Below are positions 10,256-20,385 of a stretch of DNA of 64,000 nt, one piece after another. Position 1 is the stretch's first letter; every line of letters starts with the position of its first letter. The stretch lies in the NCBI GenBank assembly GCA_030765055.1, contig CM060955.1, forward strand, positions 99,756,024 through 99,820,023, written 5' to 3'. The stretch comes from Mantis religiosa (lineage: Eukaryota > Arthropoda > Insecta > Mantodea > Mantidae). A model generated the notes under the pieces. That model saw nothing but the letters and a program-made list of their open reading frames with translations, was not told the origin of the DNA and ran no database searches. The position numbers were made by a program, and so were the translations under genes.

Positions 10256-11777
10256 ATGACCAAAAAGAGGCTCAAGAAGCAGTCACCAAGTGGGCTGCGG
10301 GTCACAAGACAAGCGGTTGTCAAGACCCAGCTGAACTTTGGCACTCCTGGATCACTTTCCATCCCAGCTGCTGCCACCCTGCTCTCACCGAACTCTGCCT
10401 CTCCATCCACTGCGAAACAGGCTTCTCCACCCAGCAATCAAAGCCCAGTCCTCTCTGGCACTCCGGTCTCCCAGGCTGCCCGTGACACACCACTCCCCCC
10501 ATCGAGATCATCCTCCACCACGTCATCTTCAGACCGCATACCACGGACTAGCCCTCACCCACAGCCAATGTCGCCCATCCAAGGGCCTTCTTCGCCCGCT
10601 AACCCCGTCGGACTACCCTGTCCTAACAGGGCTCCATCACAAAACAGCAACCCATCCTCCGCCCCCATCTCTTACTCCCGAGCTCTGACGTCCCGTCTCC
10701 AAGCCCCGATATATGTCTCCAAACAGCATGTAACTCTGTTCCAGACGTGTCGGAGTTCGATCGCGAGCACCCCAACGAGGGCTACCTGGTGACCCGGGCC
10801 TCGGTCTCCCGTGATTTTATGATCAGGACGAGATCGCCCCAGGATTACCAGAAGATGTGCGCCTTCCTGAGGGACCGCCACATCACACACCAGATAACCG
10901 GCCAGCGGGAGGACCATCAGAGCTTCAGAGCCGTGCTGAAGCACATATACTATGACGGGGCGGCGGAGGCTATTAAGGCCGAGCTGCAGGCCGCGCACTT
11001 TTCAGTGCTGCGTGTGGTGCAGCTCAGACGGTTTGACCGGGCCCGAACGCCTCTACCGTTCTATCTGGTAGATGTTGCGACGGCGGATGACCTGGACCGC
11101 CTGAAACTAATTAGACACGTGCTCCATTTTCAGGTGAAGGTGGAGCCGTACAGACGGCCTGTCATCCCGGTGCAGTGCAGCCGCTGCCAGCAGCTCCGGC
11201 ACACCGAAGGACGGTGCACCGCGGCGACTGTGGTGTGCTCCAAGTGCACCGGGAATCACGACTCGCGTGGCTGTGGTGTGCCGCCCCCCGGAGGAAGTGC
11301 GCCCTTTGCCTTGGCATGGGCCACGGGGCCAGGTACCGGGCTTGCCCGGAATACCAAAGGCAAGTTGCGGCGGCGCGCAACCTCCGGGAGGTGAACGGGC
11401 GTCCGGCTGGCGTGTCGGTGGCTCGGGAGGCGCGGGGAGCCGCTGCGGCGCGGGCGCCGCCTGCGGCTGTGACCGGTGCGCGGAGCGAGACGGCTGCTCG
11501 ACCCCGAGATCCAAGACTGCAGCCTCGGGAGCATCAACCCAGACAGCAAAAACCGAGACCAGCACCACAAACAGACGAAAGAATTCCTCATCAAAGAAAA
11601 ATGTACGACCAAGTACTGAGGACCGGGATGAGCGAGGACGACTTCAGAGAGACGTGCCTCCACATCTTTAAATCCCTGGTGGAAGCGGATTCGTCGGAGG
11701 CCCGCTCCCTTATGGCCACTTACAGGGACTTCATACAACTGCTTGTCACCCCCGGCTTCCTTAGAACAGAACTATGA
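10256..11777 (+). pseudogene. jockey ORF1 (gag-like RNA-binding protein), frameshifted
   Basis: Starts ATG at 10256 in a good context (CCACCATGA). The first ~160 residues are Pro/Ser-rich and basic. A frame change near 10740 leads into the conserved region (residues EFDREHPNEGYLVTRA onward). Two zinc knuckles follow, CSRCQQLRHTEGRC and CSKCTGNHDSRGC. A second frame change at the C run near 11283 leads to a third, CALCLGMGHGARYRAC. The final segment ends at TGA 11775-11777. Such proteins coat the LINE RNA and target it to the nucleus. The domain order is complete; two indels would prevent expression. Confidence 0.88.
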
Positions 11778-14520
11778 ACAGACCAGGACACTTAAACTTA
11801 CTGACATGGAACGCTAGAGGACTAAGACGTAAAAAGACAGAACTTTCGAACTTCCTGACACAAAACACCATAGACATAGCATTAATTACAGAAACTCATC
11901 TCACAATTAGGGTCAGATTCAATATACCAGGGTACACCACACACCGCACAGATAGGAACCAATATGGCGGCGGCACAGCCATAATAATAAGACACAACAT
12001 AATGCATGACATAGCACAAATACCACAACTGCAAAGCCTTGAAACCACTAATATATACATAACACTAGACAACTGTCGAACACTCATATCAGCGGCATAT
12101 GCCCCCCCCCCGGAACCCTAAACACAGCAGATATATCAAATTTGATGCAACAAAATAACAAATTTCTATTAGCGGGGGACCTCAATGCAAAACATCAAAT
12201 ATGGGGCTGCAATGAGACAAACCCCGCTGGAAACGCCCTATTAAGACTTGAAAATCGAACGGATCTTATAATCCATGCGCCGGAAGAACCCACTTACATA
12301 CCATTCAACAGAACAGATAGAGCCGACATACTTGATATAGCACTATCACGCAACTTAACCCGAAGGCTTCACCTTCAAACCAAAAACGAACTGTCATCAG
12401 ACCATATTCCCCTGATGATCACTTTGGAAGGCAACGCGGCTAAGGTCCCACCACTTAAACGCCCGAACTACAATGAAGCAGACTGGGAGAAGTTCGCAAC
12501 AACAGTAAGCAAAAACCTCCCCACGTTCCCTCTAAATTCAAACGAAAACGTGAACAGGGCAGTACTCCAATTGGAGCAGGCCATAAAAGCGGCAACTGTA
12601 ATATCAGTGCCCACAAGCCAGCCCAAAACGTTCCATAATCAACTTCCCCGAGATATAACCTCCTTAACGGCAGAACGAAATCGAGCCAGGCGGAAATGGC
12701 AAAAGTCCAGACATATAATCGACCAAGAGTATTACAGGTACCTAAACACACTAGTGCAACAAAGAATATCTACTCATATCACATGTCAATGGCAAAACAC
12801 GCTTTAGAATCTCAATTACGAGAGAGACTCAGTGTGGAAGGTCGCACGCTGCCTAACACGTGACAGGGTTCATATCCCTCCGCTACACTATAACCAAAAC
12901 ATAGCCACAACGGATCAAGAAAAAGCAGATGCACTAGCGGACGCACTGCAGGCTACGCTAACTCCGAATGCCAATTCGTCTTGCCCACAATTTGCGGAAG
13001 AGACGGAAGCAGAAACAAAGAATTACAAAGAGTTAATAACCCACAATAAAGTAAGAAAGACATGCCCCAGCGAAATTAAATGGATAGTTAAGCACCTCCC
13101 CAAGCGAAAAGCGCCGGGACCTGATGGAATCCCAACCGTGGCACTTGCCAACCTACCGGAAGACGCGATTAAATTACTAACAAATATATTTAATTACACC
13201 CTCGAGAAAGGATATTATCCCGAGAGATGGAAGCTTGCCATTGTGGTACACTTCCCCAAGAAGGGCAAAGACGCCTCTCACCCACAGAACTACAGACCTA
13301 TCAGTCTACTAAGCGTTCTAGGCAAACTCCTCGAAAAGGTCATACTCAAGCGACTCAACAGCCAACTAATCAAACAAAATATCACAATCCCGGAGCAATT
13401 TGGATTTAGAGCCAAACACTCCACAACACTTCAACTACTGAGAGCCACAGAACACATAACTCACGGGTTTAACATCCGCAAATCAACAGGAGCACTCTTG
13501 CTCGATGTCGAACGCGCATTCGACAGGGTGTGGCACGCAGAACTGCTCAAAAAGCTTAAAACCTTGAACATACACGACATATTAATCAAGCTCATCGCGA
13601 ACTACCTACACGACCGCAAATTCCAATCGAAAGTTAACAACCAATTATCGACTCCCCGCCAAATCAAAGCGGGAGTCCCTCAGGGAAGTATCCTAGGGCC
13701 GATTATCTTTAATATCACTATGAACGACATACCAAAAACCAATTACACAGATTTGTACATCTACGCAGATGATACAGCAATTGTGACTCAATCAGCCAAA
13801 CTGGACTTCATCCACCGGAGACTACAAAACGCCCTGAATAATCTAGAAGAATGGCTCACAAAATGGCGTATTAAAGTAAACCCAAGAAAAACGCAAGCCA
13901 TAATTTTCACCAAAAAGCTTAAGCACAGATTGGGGAAACACCAGCTCCCCCCACTCTCTATATTCGGAGAAAATATAGAGTGGACGGACACAGTCACCTG
14001 GCTAGGACTCAAAATGGACCAAGGGCTGACGTGGAAAAAGCACGTTCACCAAATCAGGAGTAAAGCCAACGCTCAATTGGGCAAGCTTTACCCCCTCATA
14101 AACATGAACTCCCATATAAACATGAACTTAGGGCTCACTCTATACAAAACTCTCATAAGGCCCATATTCACATATGCAACGCCGGTCTGGGGGTATGCTG
14201 CCAAAACATATATTCTAAGATTACAAAAATTTCAAAACAAAATACTACGAATGATAGCAAAAGTACCTCACACAGCACCAGCCGACCTACTACACAGCGA
14301 ACTAAAAATGCACACAGTAGAAGAATTCATTAAGAAACTAGCATATGACACATATAAAAACCTTGAAATACACCACAATCCTCTAATCTCACGACTCGGA
14401 AACTACACTACAGAAATAAACACACACGCGCGACCATTATCACTGTTCGAAAGAAGACTCACACATGACGACGAAGACGACGTTCAGAACTTCCTGAACA
14501 ACCTATTAAGGGACAACTGA
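11774..14520 (+). pseudogene. jockey ORF2: endonuclease-reverse transcriptase, disrupted
   Basis: Start ATG 11774 overlaps the ORF1 stop (ATGA). The N-terminal APE-type endonuclease shows LLTWNARGL, ITETHL, GDLNAKH and SDHIP. A frame change occurs in a ten-C run near 12103-12112, and an in-frame TAG lies at 12805-12807. The reverse transcriptase from about 13090 shows RKAPGPDGIP, NYRPISLLS, GVPQGSILGP and the active-site YADD (YIYADDTAIV). The post-RT part has TWLGLKMDQGLTWKKH and continues to TGA 14518-14520. It would nick target DNA and prime cDNA synthesis. Two lesions make this copy inactive, unless the C run is a sequencing error and the stop is allelic. Confidence 0.93.
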
Positions 14521-15017
14521 CACAGACAGTTAGGCTGACACCCCTACTTTCCCTTCATTAATCTTTGTCTTACTGACTCTTTTCAGAACACTGCCCGCAC
14601 AGAGCCCTCCAAGCCCTTGACAACAGTCAAGGCGGTCCGGGAGTTAGAGGGTCTCCCACCAGTGTCCTACAGGCGCAGAGACAGCGGGCGACTGCAGATG
14701 GAGTAGGACACACCGACGACAACGCATGGGCTAAGGAAATAACGAACGGCCACGCCGGAACTAAGGACGACCGAACACATAGTTCGAATTGCATGCCACG
14801 TACAAACTATTGACAAACCCAGAAAACTGGGGCCATAAGTAGAAGTAATAACCACACCAATCCCTGACTATCAGGTCACCAAGGCCTGAGCTCTATTATT
14901 ATAATACACAGGCTTACGAAGAACACATATATAATAGATAAGCTACACGTAACACTGACCAACAGGCCTACCCGGCCTCAGCCACATGTATATAATTAAA
15001 GTAAAGCATAAATTACA

Positions 15018-15052
15018 CTTGGTGGTGCCCAGGTTTCATGATCACCACCAAG
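15018..15052 (+). other. perfect 10-bp hairpin in the jockey 3' UTR
   Basis: CTTGGTGGTG (15018-15027) pairs with CACCACCAAG (15043-15052) across a 15-nt loop. It may be a recognition structure for the element's own reverse transcriptase; that role is inference. Confidence 0.6.
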
Positions 15053-15491
15053 AAGCAACATAGACGCGCTCGCATGCATCGCATGCCAGCTTAATAGATA
15101 CCACATACTAACCGGGGTGCTATGCGGGACCCGACTAAGCATGTTAATAAATGCACGCAAAATAATATAAGTCACGTAACTAACACGCGGAGGGTTTTTT
15201 AGTGAGTATACCTGGCCCCCTCAGGGCACAGGGACCCTCACACTGTCGGCCATCGCACGTGGGCCGTCGCCTGTAACTGGGTTTTTCCCCTCCACGGTTT
15301 AAAAAAAAAAACAATTGTCACAGCGCTAAAACTAATGTTAAATTTCTTGCATTTCACCAACCTGTTTTCTTAAAATGTTAACAAACCTGTGTTAACGCCA
15401 AGAAACTTGTAAATATCACAGTTATAGAAGGCTATGGATGATTTTCTGAACGTACTCCGATGCGCTTTTGTTTTCATTTTCGTCTGCACAA

Positions 15492-15770
15492 ATGGCGGAT
15501 GAACAAAATCGTAAATAAAGCCGTGAGACAAATTTCTCATCGATGGAGACAGAATTGTTAATTGAAATGGTGACGAAGTGTAAGGATATCGTGGAAAATA
15601 AGAGGACGGATGCAGTGAATGTAAAAGAGAAAGATGTCGCGGGGAAAATATTGAAAACGAATTTAATTCAAATGCATGTGTCACTACTACAAGCACCAAA
15701 CAACTTGTCAGTATCACGTAAATTTAAAACGAGGTACGAAGAACAAGTGCCTTAAACGTTTCAAGACGAG
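15492..15770 (+). pseudogene. Myb/SANT-like DNA-binding protein relic of the Harbinger-like element
   Basis: After ATG 15492 and an in-frame stop, the frame from 15543 reads LLIEMVTKCKDIVENKRTD then VKEKDVA. It continues after a one-base frame change as ENEFNSNACVTTTSTKQLVS. This matches the N-terminal Myb/SANT-like domain (MSANTD3/Naiyana type) that is the usual second gene of PIF/Harbinger elements and binds their ends. The stop, the frame change and the missing C-terminus make it a pseudogene. Its place inside TAA-flanked TIRs supports the assignment. Confidence 0.72.
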
Positions 15771-16209
15771 AGGTGGACGGTGTATTATCCACATAATTCA
15801 GTGAATTATAAAATCGCAGGGTTATTGATACTTGAAGCAAAGGCGAGATCGCCATATTCCTTTCGATGCATGTTCTAACCTCTCTTGTGCTTCCGTATTA
15901 AACCTTCATAGCAACTTGTTTCGATAGTCTGTACCTCTGTAGAACATTTTCTTCTGATAGATTCTCAAAATCATTTCTCCTCATAGGCCGTACTCTATTA
16001 TGAATGCCATTTAGACGGTCTTAAATATAGCAAATCGACATCAACAGCTGAGTTTATGCTCGCCATCTTGACTATTTACAATTGTTAAGGACTTAACATT
16101 AGAAATTCGGCTTGTTAGTTTAACATGAGATTTAACACGAGTGTTACGCTAACACTTGTTGGTGAAATGCAATTTTTGTTTTAACTATTGCTAAACTCGT
16201 GTTAAGTCT

Positions 16210-16708
16210 TGTAACAGTATTTTTGTTTAGTAATGTTCGAAGGAATAATAAATATATAAAAATGTATGTAGTTGTGTGATTGGCCGAAGTAGTAGTGGTA
16301 TGACGTGGTGTGATGACGTGTAAGTGAATCGGCCAATCACAAAATAAAGTGGGAATTACTATGGAGACAAGAAAATCAATAATCTCAAAAAGTGTTAGAA
16401 TCTTGTGTCTTGCTGGAGAACGAGGAAGTTGACTTAAGATGTTACGATGATTATAAAATCTCCAAGAAAATTATATATCATTTTGTCTTAATCTGTGAAT
16501 CTATCATTTGGCGCTAGCCAGTATTACTTTTGATAGAAAAAAAAATTGATTAAATTGACTATATTCGAGTAACTGCGCCGTTAGTGCTGTCTTATGGGAG
16601 AAACATGGCGACTAGCATAGAAAGAGCGATGGAAAATCATGATTCTGGAGTGAAAGAAAGTATTATACCGACCGCCATAATGGAGAACGAAAATAAAATC
16701 CCGTTACA
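16210..16708 (+). repeat. 5' LTR of the gypsy-like element
   Basis: From TGTAACAG to CCGTTACA, 499 bp. The first 211 bp (to 16420) match the 3' LTR base for base, and the last ~24 bp (GAACGAAAATAAAATCCCGT then TACA) match it almost exactly. The middle does not align convincingly. An alternative reading ends the LTR at 16506 (CTATCA), followed by TTTGGCGCTAGCCAG, another plausible primer site. Confidence 0.7.
16274..16341 (+). promoter_or_regulatory. palindromic CCAAT/CRE-like block in LTR U3
   Basis: GTGATTGGCCGA and TCGGCCAATCAC form a 12-bp inverted repeat around two TGACGTG motifs. Inverted CCAAT boxes plus CRE-like half sites would suit a U3 enhancer or promoter. The same arrangement is kept in the diverged solo LTR at 2737-3203, suggesting selection on it. 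Function is inferred. Confidence 0.55.
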
Positions 16709-16739
16709 AATGGCGCAGCAACGTGTGGGGCTCGAATAG
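16605..16739 (+). CDS. 44-codon leader reading frame overlapping the LTR end
   Basis: ATG 16605 to TAG 16737-16739, reading MATSIERAMENH...MENENKIPLQMAQQR. The tail of the 3' LTR encodes a similar short string (MNENIIPLQ) at 20858-20884. It may be an upstream ORF or the remains of an older gag start. It may also be coincidental to the conserved LTR terminus. Confidence 0.3.
   Translation: MATSIERAMENHDSGVKESIIPTAIMENENKIPLQMAQQRVGLE
16711..16728 (+). other. candidate primer-binding site
   Basis: TGGCGCAGCAACGTGTGG lies two bases after the LTR end. A TGG start (complement of tRNA CCA) at this spacing is the usual primer site of LTR elements. I could not assign the tRNA. The competing candidate TGGCGCTAGCCAG is at 16509-16521. 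Confidence 0.5.
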
Positions 16740-16876
16740 GATAAAGAAGAGGAGATTAAAGCATCGTGCAGTTCCGTGAGAATTTAAAAGGAAAGAAGAA
16801 AGAAGAGAGAAGAAAGAAGAAACGAGAACTGGTTTAAGTGAGTGAAAAAAAAAAAAATAGTAGTAGTAGTAGATTT

Positions 16877-19168
16877 ATGTTGTTAAGAAATCAGAAAATA
16901 GTTAAAAAGATGGCGAGTAGAAAAGAAATAATAGTGGAAGGAGAAGTTACTGATAGTGTAGGAATGAATAGGGAGGATGCAAGATTAAGTATAGATAATG
17001 AGTCAATGTTGGAAAGAATAACAAGAATGTTAAGTAATTTAGATTCTAAAATAGAACAAAATACAAATGATTTAAAATCAGAAATAGGAGATGTTAAATC
17101 AGAAATGAGTAATTTGGATTCTAAAATAGGAGATGTTAAATCAGAAATGAGTAATTTGGATTCTAAAATAGGAGATGTTAAATCTGAAATGAGTAATTTA
17201 GATTCTAAAATAGAACAAAATGCAAAGAATTTAGATTTTAGAATGAGAGATGTAAAATCAGAAATAGGAGATGTTAAATTTGAAATGAGTAATTTAGATT
17301 CTAGAATGAAAGATGTAAAATCAGAAATGAGTAATTTAGATTCTAAAATAGAACAAAATGTAAATGATTTAACTAAGAAAATGAATGATTTAGATGTAGG
17401 AGTAAGACAGGAACTAGCACAAAATGTGAGTAACTTAGAAATTAATTTATTACAGAAGCTAAAACAGGAATTAAAATATGAAATTTCACAGGAGATTAGA
17501 GAAGGGAGAAAAGAGTGTAGGGATAGTATGGAAAGGCTCATGCAGATCATAGAGATTAATAAGGATGAGAATAGAAAGGAAGTCAATGAGTTGAGAGAGA
17601 TAATTCAGGAAACTAGGTTAGGTCAGGACATAGTGAAACAAGAAATAAGAATGGAATTAAACAAAGAGTTAGAAACATTTAGGATACAACAGGCAGAAAT
17701 AACACAAAAACAAAGAGAAGAATTAGGAGATAAAGTAGAACAAAGAATCAATGTAATTTGTTCTGAAATACAATTACAACATGATGAAAGTAAGATACAC
17801 CAAGAGGAAATAAAGTTACAAATTGATGAGATAAGTAAAGCAAAAGAAGAAGTAATTTTGCAAATTAAAGAGGTAAAAGAACATTTTGAAAAAGAAAAGG
17901 ATAACTTAGGAAAATTGACACAAGTTGTAATTGCATTACAGGCTAGAAAAGTAAATAACGGGAAAGAAATGTCTAGAATTACAAATATAAACGATTGTGA
18001 CTTACCAGGTGAATTAAGCAATCATCAGAAGTCTAGTGATGTAGTAAGTGAATGTAGTGATTTTGTGAGTCCAGATAATGATATTAATTATCACAGAAAC
18101 ACACAGAACATGTCCTCACACACACAACTCCACAGTCTAGGTCAAAATGAATGTGTACATTATTCACTAAATGATATTAGTCCACCAAGTTTTGATGAGG
18201 AATCAGGTGATAATCCAAAAGTATTTCTTAGGGAATTGGAAGAATATTTCCGTATTAAGAGAATTCCCAATGAATTTCGGATGGTAATAGTAAAACGCTG
18301 TTTGAAGAAAAATGCTCTTGAGTGGTTAAGGTTAACTTTGGCTTCACATGAAACATACAGTACTTTCAGAAATCTGTTTATAAATAGATTTTGGGGACCT
18401 GAGAGACAAGGAAGAATAAAAGTTGAGTTAGCAACGGGTAGGTTTGAGTTTAAAAAAGGGATTTCTATGACTGAATATTTCTTAAAATTAGCAAACAAAA
18501 GTAAGTTGATCAATCCCGAAATTTCTGAGACAGAAATTGTCAATATGCTAATACGTCATTATCCACCACATATCAGAAATCATTTAATTGTGGCTAAGCC
18601 TATCGATTTCTCTGATATGATTGAATTATTATCCGAATTTGAAGCGCATAACCTCATTAATGATACTACATCCTGTGATGGTAACTATAATAATGTCCAT
18701 ATTGAGCGAGGAAGAAATCGACAGGAATCACAACCTACAAATAATAGGAATAATAGGACGAGTTTAAATTGGGGCGGGGCACCCGTGAGAAATCAAAGAT
18801 TTGAAGGAAGAGGTTATGATCCTAGACGAACTTATGAATCTGTAATTCCCGGAACAGGAAAGGGAGTTCAAAATAATGTGCAAAGGAATTATCATAACAA
18901 TCAGTCGACGAGAATTGGAAGAAATGATCACATAAACCATGTAAGATTTTATCGAGGAAATAATCAGCGAATAAGTAACTTTAATAGGAGTAGAGGTACT
19001 AGTTTATTTAGTGCAAATCAAAGAGATTTTAGGGGTGTGAGATTTGAAAGAAGTAATCAAAATGAAAGAGTCGAAAATACACAAAGCACAGAGAATGATG
19101 TGAATATAAACGATAGCACCAACCTAACCAACAATGAAAGTAATAATCAGAGGGAGACGGAAAACTAA
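16877..19168 (+). CDS. gag: gag polyprotein of the gypsy-like element
   Basis: An uninterrupted frame of about 760 codons. The first in-frame ATGs are 16877 and 16910; the latter (AAGATGGCG) has the better context. Residues ~50-170 are a coiled coil built of a 14-residue repeat (SNLDSKIGDVKSEM), with more predicted helix to about residue 360. Residues ~450-600 form a retrotransposon gag/capsid-like domain (NPKVFLRELEEYF, ALEWLRL, FINRFWGPERQG, ELLSEFEAHNLI). The C-terminus is Asn/Arg-rich and basic, with no CCHC zinc knuckle, so RNA binding is probably by the basic tail. The stop is TAA 19166-19168. It would form the particle shell. Confidence 0.85.
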   Translation: MLLRNQKIVKKMASRKEIIVEGEVTDSVGMNREDARLSIDNESMLERITRMLSNLDSKIEQNTNDLKSEIGDVKSEMSNLDSKIGDVKSEMSNLDSKIGDVKSEMSNLDSKIEQNAKNLDFRMRDVKSEIGDVKFEMSNLDSRMKDVKSEMSNLDSKIEQNVNDLTKKMNDLDVGVRQELAQNVSNLEINLLQKLKQELKYEISQEIREGRKECRDSMERLMQIIEINKDENRKEVNELREIIQETRLGQDIVKQEIRMELNKELETFRIQQAEITQKQREELGDKVEQRINVICSEIQLQHDESKIHQEEIKLQIDEISKAKEEVILQIKEVKEHFEKEKDNLGKLTQVVIALQARKVNNGKEMSRITNINDCDLPGELSNHQKSSDVVSECSDFVSPDNDINYHRNTQNMSSHTQLHSLGQNECVHYSLNDISPPSFDEESGDNPKVFLRELEEYFRIKRIPNEFRMVIVKRCLKKNALEWLRLTLASHETYSTFRNLFINRFWGPERQGRIKVELATGRFEFKKGISMTEYFLKLANKSKLINPEISETEIVNMLIRHYPPHIRNHLIVAKPIDFSDMIELLSEFEAHNLINDTTSCDGNYNNVHIERGRNRQESQPTNNRNNRTSLNWGGAPVRNQRFEGRGYDPRRTYESVIPGTGKGVQNNVQRNYHNNQSTRIGRNDHINHVRFYRGNNQRISNFNRSRGTSLFSANQRDFRGVRFERSNQNERVENTQSTENDVNINDSTNLTNNESNNQRETEN
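17041..17345 (+). repeat. 42-bp tandem repeat array in gag
   Basis: Units of the GATTCTAAAATAGGAGATGT type, each followed by TAAATCAGAAATGAGTAATTT, recur about seven times with variants. They keep frame as two heptads per unit. This suggests slippage or unequal exchange under coiled-coil constraint. Confidence 0.85.
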
Positions 19169-20094
19169 AAACCAAATCATTTTGTGCTCTGGAAAGTGGT
19201 TCGGTGAGGATGACACAGGGCGAATTGAAAGTTGAAGATAACGGAAATAAGCTCACTCTCTTGCAGAAAAATAAGGAATTAGTTAACCCACCTCAGATAA
19301 TTATTTACCTATGGGATAAAGAATATACAGCCTTAATTGATACTGGAGCCAGTTCTACTGTGATAAGTGAGGAATTGTTTAAAAATCTGTTAGCTAACTA
19401 TAAAGTGGAATATTTAAATGTGTGTAACGTTTACTGCAGTACTGCAATTGGGAAGAAAAAGGATAGGATTAAATATCAAGTATTAATTAAGGGCCGAATA
19501 GGTGAATGGAATTTCAATTTCATTGCGTTGGTAATTCCACATTTGGCAAGAGATGTAATTGTGGGTAATGATTTATTATATGAATGGCAAAGTGTATTGA
19601 ATTTCGAAATGCATGAAATGAAGGTTAAGACAGAAAATGATTTATTAGTAATAAAATTATTGGAAGAAGATGGAAGAAAAGAAGAGAACAGGGATAATAT
19701 AAATAATGAAAGGTTTTTTGTGGAAGATATACTCTTGCAAGAAAATGGTAATATTGAATACGATGAAAATGAAAATTGTGGGAAGAATTTAATTATTGAT
19801 GGATTGCAAAATAATGTAACTGACCTTGAAAAGCATTGTTGCCAATTATATACAATACAAGATAAGAACGGCGGAAGCCAAGTGGAGGAAGAAATAGAAT
19901 TCCAGAGAATATTACAAGTAAAGTTAGAAAACACATACAATTTAGACCAAGCGAGAAAAGAACAGTTGAAATTGTGTATATTAAAGAATAGAAAAGCCTT
20001 TAGTTCAAAACCTGGACTGTGTAACAAATACACACACACATTTAAAGTGAATGATACTGATCCCTATACACATAAAAGCCTTGACAGTAATTGA
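19160..20094 (+). CDS. pol: protease and truncated pol start of the gypsy-like element
   Basis: Open in the -1 frame relative to gag from before the gag stop (the first ATG in this frame is 19210), so expression by -1 ribosomal frameshifting is plausible; I see no textbook slippery heptamer. The retropepsin has the active site ALIDTGASSTVIS (about 19330-19368) and the flap/C-terminal motif ARDVIVGNDLL. The segment before reverse transcriptase (FSSKPGLCNKYTHTFKVND) stops at TAA 20092-20094, just where the RT palm would begin. The protease looks intact. RT and integrase have been deleted. Confidence 0.8.
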
Positions 20095-20385
20095 AACAAT
20101 ATAGAATATATACTATGTGTGTGTTAAATAATAATAAAAATAAAACATTGTTAAACATCAATATATTGTTGTATTTTAATTAATGTTAATTTATTGTTGT
20201 TAAATGTTCATTTATTATATTTCATCCAATGTATGTATATTATTATATTTTATGTATGTTGTATTGATGTTGTGTAATATTGGTGTAAACGAAATTGTTA
20301 ATTGGGGCTGTTCTTCGAAATATATGGAAACAGATTGTTAATTCCTTTATTTGGTTATTTTCCATATATTTCGAAGAGGGGCATT
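20095..20385 (+). other. AT-rich segment, 18-bp hairpin and polypurine tract
   Basis: CTTCGAAATATATGGAAA (20313-20330) is perfectly complementary to TTTCCATATATTTCGAAG (20359-20376). GAAGAGGGG (20373-20380) abuts the 3' LTR and fits a polypurine tract for plus-strand priming. The rest is AT-rich filler after the pol deletion. Confidence 0.7.

Larger units (their letters stand above)
9805..15310 (+). mobile_element. jockey-clade LINE, near full length
   Basis: The insertion is bounded by a direct repeat ACAATTGTCA (9795-9804 and 15311-15320; possibly one base longer) and ends in 11 A at about 15300-15310. It has a 5' leader (9805-10255), ORF1 with three zinc knuckles, ORF2 with endonuclease and reverse transcriptase, and a 780-bp 3' untranslated region. 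RNase H is absent, as expected for jockey. Both ORFs are interrupted by a few lesions, some of them length changes in C runs, so the copy is young. Confidence 0.93.

Noticed and set aside
10228..10544. Minus-strand frames at the start of jockey ORF1
   Set aside because: Antisense to the Pro/Ser-rich ORF1 N-terminus.
11107..11738. Minus-strand frames of 153-160 codons opposite jockey ORF1
   Set aside because: Shadow frames caused by the GC-rich ORF1; the plus strand carries zinc knuckles.
16891..18543. Long minus-strand frames opposite gag (231, 132 and 127 codons)
   Set aside because: Antisense shadows of an AT-rich coding sequence; Ser/Leu/Ile-rich with no motif, while the plus strand has a readable gag domain.
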